In this document: piece by piece, positions 34,810 through 43,130 of the stretch | How positions within the stretch are numbered: position 1 is the first letter of the stretch | How the letters are laid out: the number at the start of each line of letters is the position of its first letter | Assembly (NCBI RefSeq): GCF_900113305.1 | Contig: NZ_FOOW01000007.1 | Span: 62,001 to 126,000 of the forward strand | Origin: Prevotella sp. KH2C16 | GTDB lineage: Bacteria; Bacteroidota; Bacteroidia; Bacteroidales; Bacteroidaceae | Reading direction: 5' to 3' | DNA: 64,000 bases | Position numbers and translations under genes: made by a program | The notes under the pieces: generated by a model | Databases searched by the model: none | Told to the model about the DNA's origin: nothing | What the model saw: the letters and a program-made list of their open reading frames with translations, nothing else

Positions 34810-36708
34810 TTATTTCTTGATAACTTTCTTGCCGTTCACGATTACCACGCCTTTATAGTTGTCGTCTACGCGCTGACCTGCGAGGTTATAGACGGCCTCG
34901 TTGGCAGTTTTCTCCGTTGCGCCGATTGTGTTGATGCCCGTTGTCTCACCCGAGAAGAGGAAGGTCTTGGCTCCAGAGGTAGCCTCCTTAGGCGCCTTCA
35001 GGTATGCCTTATGTGCCCCATTGGTGAAGGCGGAGCCGTCTGCATTGCCCCAGTAGAAGCCTACAGACGCTATATCGCCCGCCTTGTTGGTGGCAAGCCA
35101 GTAGAAATAGCTGCCGGCGTCAGCCTCCAGTTGTGTCTCTGTGTCAGTGCCCAGCAGCATGTTGTCAGTGTCAGAGTATCCCTTGTTGGTAGTGCTCAGG
35201 AAGTCGTAGTTGCCCGGATTGGCGTTGATGACGACTGCCATGCCTGCGGAGAGGTTCTTGCCTGCTTCGAAAGACCTGCTGTTCTCGAGCTTCCCGCTCA
35301 CAACTTTATAGGTAGAAGCGGTAGCTCCTTCAGGCACCGTAAGGGCCAGATTGCCGTAATACAAAGTGGAATAGCCCGTTGCGCCCACCGTTACGGGTAT
35401 GGCCACGCAGAACGGCTTGAGCTCCGGTGTGCCCTTGTAAATATTGTTGAAGCCCGCAATCAGATTATAGGTGTGGCCATCGCCGGCCAGATTCTTGATG
35501 GCATCGTTGTTGCCATAGAGCTGAATCTTGTCGGCACCAGAATTGGCATAATACTTAGCGCTTGTTCCTTCACCCTCTACCGTGATGCTAACATCGTTGA
35601 GGCGCACCAAGTCTGCCACCTTGTTTAAAGCCATCAGTTCGGCAAATGTTGCGAGGTTGGGATCAAGCGTGGTTGAGGTAGCTGGAGTTACGGTGAGCAA
35701 ATCCAGATTGGTAGCGTCGTTGTCTTTCACTTCTATGACTCCATAATAATTGTCGTAGTCGCAAATCACGCTACCGTTCAGGGTGCTGTTGAGCGGCAAC
35801 TCGAGGTTGGTGTTATAGAACAGAACGGCCTTGTCGCCCTCTCTTACATAGACATTCTTTCCGTCTACATATACCACTTTGGCGTTGGTCAGCTTCAAAT
35901 TAATGAATGCCTGGTCTTCTGTCATGCCGTGCAAGTCGGCAATGGTTTTGTCTGTTGGTTGCTGGAGCGTGAATGTCTTTGATACCACAGCACTCTTGTT
36001 CTCGCCAACTTTGGCGAAGGCAACAACGGTATGTGTGGCGTCGAGCGTCAGTTGTGCAACGCCTGTGCCATCTTCGCCCTTGCCGGTATACTCGCCGGGA
36101 GTCTCGCTCAGGTCGTCTGCTGCCAGATCAATGCCGTAATAGATGGTGGAGTTCGCCGGGCCCGTAATGGTGATTTGCTGGCTGCCCACAAAGTCTTCGT
36201 TGCCCGAAATGCTGGGTGCGTCTACATGGGTTGCATCTTCAGTTCCGAAGGTAACCTCCACCTTCTGGAGTCTCCAATGTCCACTGCCCGAAGGTCTTGA
36301 AATGGATACGGAGGAAGCCGACCCGCTCCAAGTTGTAATAGCACCGGGAGTAATGTTTCCAATGTTCACGGTAGCTGTATTTGTAGGTGCATTGCTTGCT
36401 CCGGAGAAGGTATAGACAATCTGCGAGATTTTCTCCGTAGAGCCTTCGGCTAATGAAATGACGATGCTGCTGCCGCCGTAGATGCGCACGGCTGTTCCCG
36501 TTGTATAGTACTTGGGAGCATTTACACCGCTTCCCTTGTCAAAAGTTACGGTAACGGCACCTGATGCATCCTGTACGGATGTTACATCCTGAGCATTCGC
36601 CCATCCTTGAGCCGTAAGGTCGATGGTAACGGTTTTGTCCGCCGCCCACACGCCATGAAACGCTGCGAGGCACAGCATCATGGTTAAAAAGCGTAAATGT
36701 TTTAGCAT
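34810..36708 (-). CDS. Large secreted beta-rich protein with C-terminal sorting-like tail
   Basis: 632 residues with a signal peptide (MLKHLRFLTMMLCLAAFHGVWAA). Domain reading: an N-terminal beta-sandwich region to about 150; a chitobiase/HEX C-terminal-like domain at about 158-245 (ISGNEDFVGSQQITITGP, IYYGIDLAA); a nucleic-acid-binding OB-like region at about 255-430 (VYVDGKNVYVREGDKAVLFY); then a further beta domain. The last 30 residues (VYNLAGQRV, then GVVIVNGKKVIKK) match the C-terminal tail seen on many Prevotella surface proteins, related to type IX secretion signals. No catalytic motif seen; probably a surface adhesin or binding protein. Has its own promoter. Confidence 0.75.
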   Translation of the reverse strand: MLKHLRFLTMMLCLAAFHGVWAADKTVTIDLTAQGWANAQDVTSVQDASGAVTVTFDKGSGVNAPKYYTTGTAVRIYGGSSIVISLAEGSTEKISQIVYTFSGASNAPTNTATVNIGNITPGAITTWSGSASSVSISRPSGSGHWRLQKVEVTFGTEDATHVDAPSISGNEDFVGSQQITITGPANSTIYYGIDLAADDLSETPGEYTGKGEDGTGVAQLTLDATHTVVAFAKVGENKSAVVSKTFTLQQPTDKTIADLHGMTEDQAFINLKLTNAKVVYVDGKNVYVREGDKAVLFYNTNLELPLNSTLNGSVICDYDNYYGVIEVKDNDATNLDLLTVTPATSTTLDPNLATFAELMALNKVADLVRLNDVSITVEGEGTSAKYYANSGADKIQLYGNNDAIKNLAGDGHTYNLIAGFNNIYKGTPELKPFCVAIPVTVGATGYSTLYYGNLALTVPEGATASTYKVVSGKLENSRSFEAGKNLSAGMAVVINANPGNYDFLSTTNKGYSDTDNMLLGTDTETQLEADAGSYFYWLATNKAGDIASVGFYWGNADGSAFTNGAHKAYLKAPKEATSGAKTFLFSGETTGINTIGATEKTANEAVYNLAGQRVDDNYKGVVIVNGKKVIKK

Positions 36709-36755
36709 AATGGATATATTTTAGTTGTTTATAAATTCATAATTTCCATCCACAG

Positions 36756-36763
36756 CAAAGTTA
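36756..36763 (-). promoter_or_regulatory. -7 box of the secreted protein gene
   Basis: Minus strand reads TAACTTTG, 47 bases upstream of the ATG at 36708. The 414-base space 36709-37122 contains only this element, the AT-rich leader and the family 1 repeats. Confidence 0.65.
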
Positions 36764-36929
36764 CGATAAAAAAACGAATAAACCATGGAAATCTGGATAA
36801 AAAACAGGGGATAGCCCTGTTTTTAACTTTTTATTTCATAAAAAGCTATGTCCCCGAACGGCGATAGTAGCCGTTTTGGGAGAAGGGGGAGGCCGTGTTT
36901 CGTGGAACCGCCTGTAGCCTTTCGCCGGA

Positions 36930-37012
36930 TTACAAGCCGCTTGTAACATGATTACACACGGCTTGTAATATGATTACACACGGCTTGTAACACGATTACA
37001 CGCTGCCTGTAA
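36930..37012. repeat. Four tandem 22-bp dyad repeats, family 1, locus C
   Basis: Four 17-base units start at 36930, 36952, 36974 and 36996 with spacers catga, tatga and cacga. Units two and three are identical (TTACACACGGCTTGTAA). This is the largest set in the window and lies between two minus-strand genes, downstream of the small membrane protein at 37123. Confidence 0.95.
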
Positions 37013-37122
37013 CATTTGGGCTGGCGGCCGTCGGCATAAAATCTTGCGGCTGTCAGCCTCGCTGATGGCTGTCAGCCTTGTGGGTCGGAGTCGTGAACCG
37101 GGGCGGGGGAGGGCGCCGGAGG

Positions 37123-37338
37123 CTAATATCCGCCTTGCCCCTTCATGGCCTTGTAAATAAATATTACGCCTGCAAGGATGCTGGCCAGCCCGATGAGGAG
37201 CAGGTTGTCCTTGGCGTTTGGAGTAGATATGAAGAGGGAACCAATGAACGAAATCACGCCCAGAACAAGGGCTGCCTGGCCGATTATCTTGCTGTTCCGG
37301 GTCAGGAATGCGCCGGTTTTTTGTAATAAAGCTTTCAT
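37123..37338 (-). CDS. 71-residue membrane protein, unknown
   Basis: Starts at the ATG at 37338, since the longer frame from 37371 would begin upstream of the promoter element. Two hydrophobic segments (IGQAALVLGVISFIGSLFI and LLLIGLASILAGVIFIYKAM) separated by TPNAKDN, with a basic N-terminus (MKALLQKTGAFLTRNSK). Probably an inner-membrane hairpin. Divergent from the rpsF operon, with promoters 40 bases apart. Function unknown. Confidence 0.75.
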   Translation of the reverse strand: MKALLQKTGAFLTRNSKIIGQAALVLGVISFIGSLFISTPNAKDNLLLIGLASILAGVIFIYKAMKGQGGY

Positions 37339-37346
37339 ATCGGCAA

Positions 37347-37354
37347 CAAAAGTA
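37347..37354 (-). promoter_or_regulatory. -7 box of the 71-residue membrane protein gene
   Basis: Minus strand reads TACTTTTG, 8 bases upstream of the ATG at 37338. Confidence 0.65.
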
Positions 37355-37386
37355 CGAAAAAGTTTGGTCATTCCAAAAAAAAACAG

Positions 37387-37394
37387 TACTTTTG
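37387..37394 (+). promoter_or_regulatory. -7 box of the rpsF-rpsR-rplI operon
   Basis: TACTTTTG, identical to the divergent box on the other strand. The rpsF ATG is 48 bases downstream, after an AT-rich leader. Confidence 0.68.
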
Positions 37395-37442
37395 CACCGC
37401 ATTTTGCAAAAAGTAGTTTTAAACAATTAATTATTAATTAGA

Positions 37443-37787
37443 ATGAATCAATACGAAACCGTTTTCATTTTGACTCCCGTTTTGTCTGATGAACAGATGA
37501 AGGAAACGGTCGCTAAATTCAAGAAACTGCTCACCGACAACGGTGCAGAAATCCTGAACGAAGAGGCCTGGGGACTGAAGAAGCTGGCTTATGCCATCGA
37601 AAAGAAGACATCGGGCTTCTATTGCCTGTTCGAGTACAAGGGCGAGCCTACTATCGTAGAAACTCTTGAGACAGGCTTCCGCCGCGACGAGAAGGTAATC
37701 CGTTACATGACTGTTAAACTTGACAAGTATGCTGCAGCTTATGCTGAGAAGCGTCGTGCCAAGTGGGCTAAAAAACTGGAGGCATAA
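37443..37787 (+). CDS. rpsF: 30S ribosomal protein bS6
   Basis: 114 residues with the bS6 pattern [38 protein letters not shown] and a basic tail. bS6 binds bS18 on the platform of the small subunit, and the two genes are adjacent here, 3 bases apart, followed by rplI, the conserved bacterial order. Normal length for the phylum. Confidence 0.97.
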   Translation: MNQYETVFILTPVLSDEQMKETVAKFKKLLTDNGAEILNEEAWGLKKLAYAIEKKTSGFYCLFEYKGEPTIVETLETGFRRDEKVIRYMTVKLDKYAAAYAEKRRAKWAKKLEA

Positions 37788-37790
37788 ATT

Positions 37791-38063
37791 ATGGCAGAGC
37801 AGAACAAATCAGAAATCCGTTATTTGACAGCTCCTTCGATTGATACGAAGAAGAAAAAGTATTGCCGGTTCAAGAAGAGCGGCATCAAGTATATCGACTA
37901 TAAGGATCCTGAGTTCCTGAAGAAATTCCTGAACGAGCAGGGCAAAATCCTTCCGCGCCGCATCACCGGGACATCTTTGAAGTACCAGCGCCGCGTGGCA
38001 CAGGCTGTAAAGCGTGCCCGTCAGATAGCACTGCTTCCTTATGTAGCTGACATGTTGAAGTAA
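37791..38063 (+). CDS. rpsR: 30S ribosomal protein bS18
   Basis: 90 residues with the bS18 core [20 protein letters not shown], then [20 protein letters not shown] and [12 protein letters not shown]. Partner of bS6, encoded 3 bases upstream. Start ATG at 37791. Confidence 0.97.
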   Translation: MAEQNKSEIRYLTAPSIDTKKKKYCRFKKSGIKYIDYKDPEFLKKFLNEQGKILPRRITGTSLKYQRRVAQAVKRARQIALLPYVADMLK

Positions 38064-38081
38064 TAAAGAGGAGGAGACAGA

Positions 38082-38630
38082 ATGGAAATTATACTGAAGG
38101 AAGATATTATCGGACTTGGATATAAGAACGAAATCGTGAGTGTGAAGAGCGGCTATGGCCGTAACTACCTCATCCCGACGGGCAAGGCTGTCATCGCTTC
38201 GCCGTCTGCAAGGAAGGTGCTCGCGGAGAACCTGAAGCAGCAGGCTGCCAAGATTGCGGCTGCCAAGGCCGAGGCAGAGAAGAAGGCCGAGGCATTGAAG
38301 GATGTGGCTCTCGAGATTGCAGCCAAGGTTGGCGCTACCGGTCAGCTCTACGGCTCGGTGAATACTGCGACCGTAGCCGAGGAACTTGCCAAGAAGGGCA
38401 TCGAGGTAGACCGCAAGATCATCACCATGCACGACGCTAAGCGCATAGGAGACTACGAGGCTGTCGTTCACTTCTACAAGGATGTAGAGGTCAAGATACC
38501 TGTAAAGGTGGTTGCGGAGGATGCTCCCGTGGCTGCCCCGGCAGTAGAGGCTGCTCCCGCAGAAGCTCCTGTGGAGGCTTCCGTGGCAGAAGAGCCCGTA
38601 GCCGAAGATGAGGCTCCTGCAGCTGAGTAA
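38082..38630 (+). CDS. rplI: 50S ribosomal protein bL9 with acidic C-terminal extension
   Basis: 182 residues. Residues 1-148 are a regular bL9: MEIILKEDIIGLGYKNEIV, VKSGYGRNYLIPTGKAV, then the long connecting helix rich in Ala, Lys and Glu, and the C-terminal domain LYGSVNTATVAEELAKKGI. A tail of about 35 residues beyond the usual end is made of Ala, Pro, Glu and Val only (for example EAAPAEAPVEASVAEEPVAE) and is presumably disordered. Last gene of the operon, followed by a strong terminator. Confidence 0.96.
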   Translation: MEIILKEDIIGLGYKNEIVSVKSGYGRNYLIPTGKAVIASPSARKVLAENLKQQAAKIAAAKAEAEKKAEALKDVALEIAAKVGATGQLYGSVNTATVAEELAKKGIEVDRKIITMHDAKRIGDYEAVVHFYKDVEVKIPVKVVAEDAPVAAPAVEAAPAEAPVEASVAEEPVAEDEAPAAE

Positions 38631-38680
38631 TCAGCATTAAGTGAGAATATATTTTCGCGCTGTAAAGCAAATCTATATTA

Positions 38681-38717
38681 AATCCCGGTTGCCGAGGTGG
38701 TAATCGGGATTTTTTTT
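38681..38717 (+). terminator. Terminator of the rpsF-rpsR-rplI operon
   Basis: AATCCCG and CGGGATT pair around a loop of about 14 bases that can pair further, followed by TTTTTTTT. Starts 51 bases after the rplI stop and runs directly into the next promoter. Confidence 0.88.
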
Positions 38718-38719
38718 CG

Positions 38720-38727
38720 TATCTTTG
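38720..38727 (+). promoter_or_regulatory. -7 box of the outer-membrane barrel gene
   Basis: TATCTTTG immediately after the terminator T-run; the gene ATG follows 22 bases later. An ATG at 38732 reads only two codons before a stop. Confidence 0.66.
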
Positions 38728-38748
38728 CAATGGATTAAAATCTAATCA

Positions 38749-39954
38749 ATGTTGAACAATATGATGAGTTTTAGAGGTATCCTGCTGTGTCTGTCAGTAC
38801 TCATGAGCATGCATGTCATCGCCCAAGTGAATCCTAAGGATGGCTATATCATTACCAATGAAGGCGACACCATAAGGGGAATCGTGGATTATCGATCGGA
38901 TATCCGAAATGCTGGGATATGCTCTTTTAAGGCTTCTGGCAGTGAACAATACAAAGATTATCTTCCCGGGGAGATACAGGAATTCCGTCTGAGTGATAAT
39001 GGAGTGTATTATGTATCACGCTCCTTTCCCGTGGAGGGAAAAGAAAAGACATTCTTTGCGGAATATCTGATAAAGGGAACCGTGAGTCTCTATCATCATA
39101 AAGAAGGATTGAAGGACTATTATTATATCGTGGATGCCAACGGGAGAGTGGCTGAAATTAGAGGATTAGAGAGATATTATTTAAATCAAGATGATAAGAA
39201 AGCCGTCATTAAGCAGAATATGGCCTCTATAATTGGCGTGTTCAACAAGACTCCTGAGATTGTTTCTAAACTGAATCATTCTCGTTTTAAGAGTTCGGAG
39301 ATAAGTAAGATAATAAAAGACTATAATTTGAAATACTGCGTTGATGGAGGAGAATGCGTGGTATTTGAATATGACCGGCAAGAAGCAGCCAGCGAAAAAG
39401 TGAGGTTCAAGGTGCAGGCAGGGATTGATTTCTCCAGCCTTACGCTGGGCTCAGACTATGTGGAAGACTTTCGTATGCATAGTGTGATTCCTGTGGTGGG
39501 CGCAGGCTTGGAGTTCTGGTTCTCAAGAACAAGCCATAAACTTTGTGGTGAGGCTTTCCTTAACTTCTCAAGTTTCTCTAAGTCTTTTGCGTATGATGCC
39601 GTTAACGAGTATGGAACAGAACGGGTGCCTAATGCATCTTTGAGGTTTTCCAACTTGGAAGAACAGGTTGGCATAGCCTATCATCCCTCGCGTGAAGCGA
39701 AGCTTTCTCCAGTTGTCAGGTGCGGCTTGAGCGTCAATGAGCGTTTCTCTTCCAAGCCGGAAAATCTGGATTATTATAGCGTAGGAGCCTCAACAGGCAT
39801 GGACTTTGATCTCGGATACTATGCCGGAGCGGGTTTGGAAATGCCAATAGGCAAGCATTTCATGGAACTTTCCGTCCGCTATACGCTAAAAAAATATTCC
39901 CGTGCCCAGATGACCTATAACGGCTTGGGCATGTATTGTTCGTTTATATTTTAG
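38749..39954 (+). CDS. Outer-membrane beta-barrel protein with N-terminal GYIIT domain
   Basis: 401 residues with signal peptide (MMSFRGILLCLSVLMSMHVIA; starts 38749, 38761 or 38764). The N-terminal half contains GYIITNEGDTIRGIVDYRS, a pattern common in Bacteroidota surface proteins of unknown role, and sometimes mislabelled as a GTPase. From about residue 215 alternating hydrophobic strands (FKVQAGIDFSSLTLGSDYV, MELSVRYTLKKYS) form an 8-10 strand barrel ending in the aromatic YCSFIF. The codon use is clearly more AT-rich than its neighbours on both sides, which may mark a later arrival. Single-gene unit. Confidence 0.75.
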   Translation: MLNNMMSFRGILLCLSVLMSMHVIAQVNPKDGYIITNEGDTIRGIVDYRSDIRNAGICSFKASGSEQYKDYLPGEIQEFRLSDNGVYYVSRSFPVEGKEKTFFAEYLIKGTVSLYHHKEGLKDYYYIVDANGRVAEIRGLERYYLNQDDKKAVIKQNMASIIGVFNKTPEIVSKLNHSRFKSSEISKIIKDYNLKYCVDGGECVVFEYDRQEAASEKVRFKVQAGIDFSSLTLGSDYVEDFRMHSVIPVVGAGLEFWFSRTSHKLCGEAFLNFSSFSKSFAYDAVNEYGTERVPNASLRFSNLEEQVGIAYHPSREAKLSPVVRCGLSVNERFSSKPENLDYYSVGASTGMDFDLGYYAGAGLEMPIGKHFMELSVRYTLKKYSRAQMTYNGLGMYCSFIF

Positions 39955-40000
39955 TGGCTGATTAATTCCATAATCATGCTTCTTTTTTAAATAAATTGCT

Positions 40001-40008
40001 TATCTTTG
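40001..40008 (+). promoter_or_regulatory. -7 box of fabD
   Basis: TATCTTTG, 27 bases before the fabD ATG. It overlaps an in-frame TTG at 40006, which is therefore rejected as start. Confidence 0.67.
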
Positions 40009-40035
40009 CATAATAAAACCAAGAAAGATAAGAAA

Positions 40036-40923
40036 ATGAAAGCATTTGTATTCCCTGGACAGGGTTCGCAGTTCGTAGGCATGGGCAAAGACCTCTACGA
40101 GACAAGTCCTTTGGCAAAGGAATTATTTGACAAGGCCGACGATATTCTCGGCTTCAAGATTACGGAAATCATGTTTGCCGGCACCGACGATCAGCTCAAG
40201 GAGACTAAGGTTACGCAGCCGGCGGTGTTCCTCCACAGCGTTATCTCCGCGCTCTGCATGGGCGAGGCTTTCAAGCCTTCTATGGTTGCAGGTCATTCGC
40301 TGGGCGAGTTTTCCGCCCTCGTTGCCAGCGGCGCGCTGAGCTTTGAAGACGGTTTGCGGCTCGTCGCCGCCCGTGCCAACGCCATGCAGAAGGCCTGCGA
40401 GGCTAACCCCGGGACGATGGCCGCCATCATCGGCCTGTCTGACGAGAAGGTCGAGGAGATATGCAAAGAGGTGAGTGTAGGGGGCAAAGTTGTCATCCCC
40501 GCTAATTATAACTGTCCTGGTCAGCTTGTTATTTCGGGCGATGTAGAGGCTGTCAACGCCGCTTGCGAGAAGCTGAAGGAGGCTGGCGCGAAGCGTGCGC
40601 TGCCCCTGAAGGTGGGCGGAGCTTTCCATTCCCCGTTGATGCAGCCGGCTCAGGAAGAACTTCAGGAAGCCATTGAGAAGACCAGCTTCAACACTCCGAA
40701 GTGCCCGGTATACCAGAATGTGGATGCCAAGCCCCACACCAATCCGGCAGAAATCAAGCAAAACCTCATTGCCCAGTTGACAAGCAGCGTGCGTTGGACG
40801 GCCAGCGTGCAGCATATGATTGCCGACGGAGCCGACGACTTCACTGAGTGCGGCCCCGGCAAGGCACTGCAGGGCATGATAGGGCGCATCGACAAGAATG
40901 TTGCCGCCCATGGTATAGACTAA
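40036..40923 (+). CDS. fabD: Malonyl-CoA:ACP transacylase
   Basis: 295 residues. MKAFVFPGQGSQFVGMGKDL is the standard start. The nucleophile Ser88 lies in AGHSLGEFSAL, Arg in RANAMQKA, and catalytic His198 in GGAFHSPLM. Loads malonyl groups on acyl carrier protein for type II fatty acid synthesis. The other fab genes are not in the window. Followed by a small hairpin and 40 bases later by the GH13 gene. Confidence 0.96.
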   Translation: MKAFVFPGQGSQFVGMGKDLYETSPLAKELFDKADDILGFKITEIMFAGTDDQLKETKVTQPAVFLHSVISALCMGEAFKPSMVAGHSLGEFSALVASGALSFEDGLRLVAARANAMQKACEANPGTMAAIIGLSDEKVEEICKEVSVGGKVVIPANYNCPGQLVISGDVEAVNAACEKLKEAGAKRALPLKVGGAFHSPLMQPAQEELQEAIEKTSFNTPKCPVYQNVDAKPHTNPAEIKQNLIAQLTSSVRWTASVQHMIADGADDFTECGPGKALQGMIGRIDKNVAAHGID

Positions 40924-40929
40924 ACGGAA

Positions 40930-40947
40930 AGAGGGCTTCGGCCCTCT
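40930..40947 (+). terminator. UUCG hairpin after fabD, possible weak terminator
   Basis: AGAGGGC-TTCG-GCCCTCT is a perfect 7-bp stem with a very stable TTCG loop, followed by CCTTTG rather than a full T-run. May only partly stop transcription into the amylase gene. Confidence 0.55.
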
Positions 40948-40963
40948 CCTTTGTTGCTCCTCC

Positions 40964-42628
40964 ATGAAAAAAATCATCATCTATCAGGTTTTTACGCGCC
41001 TTTTCGGCAACCGTAACCTCACGCGCAAACCGTGGGGGACGATTGTAGAGAACGGTAGCGGCAAGTTTGCCGACATCGACGAGCCCGTGCTCGGGCAGAT
41101 AAAGCGGCTCGGAGCTACCGCCGTGTGGTATACCGGCATTATCCGCCATGCCTCCCAAACGGATTATTCCGCCTTCGGAATACCCGCCCAGCATGCGGAG
41201 ATCGTGAAGGGAAAGGCGGGCTCACCCTATGCCGTTACCGACTATTATGATGTTGATCCCGACCTGGCCGAGGATGTTTCCCGCCGCATGGAGGAGTGGG
41301 AAGCCCTGATAGAGCGCACTCACCACGCCGGGCTTGCTGTTATTATGGACTTCGTTCCCAATCATGTGGCGCGCGAATATCGTTCCGTTTGCCGGCCGGA
41401 AGGCGTGCGCGATCTCGGCGAAGACGATGATGTGAGCAAGCATTTCTCGCCCGCGAATAACTTTTATTATTGCTGGGGGCAGCCTCTTGATCTCTCGGAA
41501 GTAGTCTCCGGGCAGCCTGTTTCCTATCGGGAACAGCCCGCCAAGGCTACGGGTAACGACCGCTTTGATGCCCGTCCGGGTCAAAACGACTGGTATGAGA
41601 CCGTAAAACTCAACTACGGAGTTGACTATTGTGATGCGGGAGGTCGCTCGGAGCACTTTGATCCGATACCGGACACCTGGTTGAAAATGACGGAAATCCT
41701 GCTTTTCTGGGCTTCGAAGGGAGTAGACGGATTTCGCTGCGACATGGCAGAGATGGTTCCACCGCAGTTCTGGCGCTATGCCACGGCGAGGGTGAAGGAA
41801 CTCTATCCTGACATGAAGTTTATTGGCGAGGTTTACAATCCCGGCCTTTACACAACCTATCTCTCGGCCGGATTCGACTATCTCTATGACAAAGTGGGAA
41901 TGTATGACTGCCTGCGCGATGTGGTCTGCGGGCGTCGGCCAGCCTCGGCCATCACCCGGCAATGGCAGCAGACCGACGAAATCGGCAGCCATATGCTCTA
42001 TTTCCTGGAGAACCACGATGAGCAACGCATCGCTTCCGATTTCTTCTGCGGCAATGCGAGGGCAGCCGTCCCCGCCCATATCGTGGCGTGCCTGCTCGGC
42101 AGAAACCCCTATATGCTCTACGCCGGACAGGAGTTTGGCGAGCGGGGCATGGATGCCGAGGGCTTCTCCGGCATAGACGGGCGAACCAGCATCTTTGATT
42201 ATTGGGCCCTGGACACCATTCAAAGGGGCTATTTCAATGCCGGCAAACTTACTGGCGATGAGTTGGAATTGCGCAAAATCTATCAGAAGGTGATGCGGAT
42301 GGCCGTTTCGGAGAGCGTGTTTACTGACGGCGAGATGTTCGACCTGATGTATGTAAACCCGCAACTTGCCGACCGCCAGTATGCCTTTCTCCGCAAAGCG
42401 GGCAACAAACTGGCGCTCGTCGTGGTGAATTTCTCGGCCTCGGAGGTCAGCGCGGAGGTCAGAATACCCCGCCATGCCTTTGATTTCCTGAAGATAAAGG
42501 AAACGAATACCGCTGTGGTAAACCTCCTCACAAAGGAGGAAGCAGAACTTGAACTCAAGGCGGATAAGCCACTGAATATCAGAATTCCAGCCTATGGAGG
42601 TATTATCTATAAAATACAGCTGTCATGA
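40964..42628 (+). CDS. GH13 alpha-amylase-family enzyme, cytoplasmic
   Basis: 554 residues without a signal peptide, so it acts on internal glucans or maltodextrins. Barrel motifs in order: MDFVPNHVAREY (region I), GVDGFRCDMAEMVP with nucleophile Asp260 (region II), FIGEVYNP with acid Glu289 (region III) and FLENHDEQR with Asp352 (region IV). The insert between regions I and II is long (FYYCWGQPLDLSEV onward). A small beta domain ends the protein. The stop codon overlaps the start of the next gene (ATGA), which implies coupled translation. The exact specificity is not clear from sequence. Confidence 0.88.
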   Translation: MKKIIIYQVFTRLFGNRNLTRKPWGTIVENGSGKFADIDEPVLGQIKRLGATAVWYTGIIRHASQTDYSAFGIPAQHAEIVKGKAGSPYAVTDYYDVDPDLAEDVSRRMEEWEALIERTHHAGLAVIMDFVPNHVAREYRSVCRPEGVRDLGEDDDVSKHFSPANNFYYCWGQPLDLSEVVSGQPVSYREQPAKATGNDRFDARPGQNDWYETVKLNYGVDYCDAGGRSEHFDPIPDTWLKMTEILLFWASKGVDGFRCDMAEMVPPQFWRYATARVKELYPDMKFIGEVYNPGLYTTYLSAGFDYLYDKVGMYDCLRDVVCGRRPASAITRQWQQTDEIGSHMLYFLENHDEQRIASDFFCGNARAAVPAHIVACLLGRNPYMLYAGQEFGERGMDAEGFSGIDGRTSIFDYWALDTIQRGYFNAGKLTGDELELRKIYQKVMRMAVSESVFTDGEMFDLMYVNPQLADRQYAFLRKAGNKLALVVVNFSASEVSAEVRIPRHAFDFLKIKETNTAVVNLLTKEEAELELKADKPLNIRIPAYGGIIYKIQLS

Positions 42629-43095
42629 ACGACGACTTTATCTTGAACGAGCATCACAAGGATGAGTTTCCTCCGGCGCATACGGCGGAGCATCTGCTTA
42701 ACCAACTGATGACAAGAATGTTCGGATGTGAGCGCAGCAGGAATGCTCATATCGAACGAAAGAAGAGTAAAATCAGCTATATTCTCGACCATAAGCCCTC
42801 CCGGCAGGAAGAGCACGAGATAGAGCGGAGGATGAACGAGCTGATAGAGGAAGACATGCCGGTAAGCTTCGAGTTCGTAGACCGCGACCATCTTCCCGCA
42901 GAGGTGAAACTGGACAGGCTTCCCGACGCCGCCTCAGAGACGCTGCGCCTGGTGAGGATAGGCGACTATGATGTATGTCCCTGCATCGGAAAGCATGTGC
43001 GCAGCACCTCGCAGATTGGCCGGTTTGAAATGCTCGGCACAAACTGGGATGAGCAGGAGCACAGCTTCCGGATAAGATTTAAAGTGATACAGTAA
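42625..43095 (+). CDS. AlaX-like aminoacyl-tRNA trans-editing protein
   Basis: 156 residues. The zinc site of the AlaRS/ThrRS second additional domain is visible: HTAEH at 19-23 (HxxxH) and CIGKH at 120-124 (CxxxH). A stand-alone domain of this type removes wrongly attached amino acids from tRNA(Ala) or a similar tRNA. The synthetase core is absent and the length fits a minimal editing protein. It overlaps the amylase-family gene by 4 bases. That pairing has no obvious metabolic sense. Confidence 0.8.
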   Translation: MNDDFILNEHHKDEFPPAHTAEHLLNQLMTRMFGCERSRNAHIERKKSKISYILDHKPSRQEEHEIERRMNELIEEDMPVSFEFVDRDHLPAEVKLDRLPDAASETLRLVRIGDYDVCPCIGKHVRSTSQIGRFEMLGTNWDEQEHSFRIRFKVIQ

Positions 43096-43130
43096 ATAAA
43101 ACCAATAAACTCAACTTAATTAATCTACCA

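Noticed and set aside
36930..37012. Tandem repeats considered as a CRISPR array
   Set aside because: The repeated units are 17-base dyads and the spacers only 5 bases long; no cas genes are present. CRISPR spacers are about 30 bases.
37395..37442. S6:S18-binding RNA motif in the rpsF leader (a CACCGC stretch is present)
   Set aside because: The leader is only about 40 bases after the likely start site, and I could not form the conserved stem with the bulged CCG.
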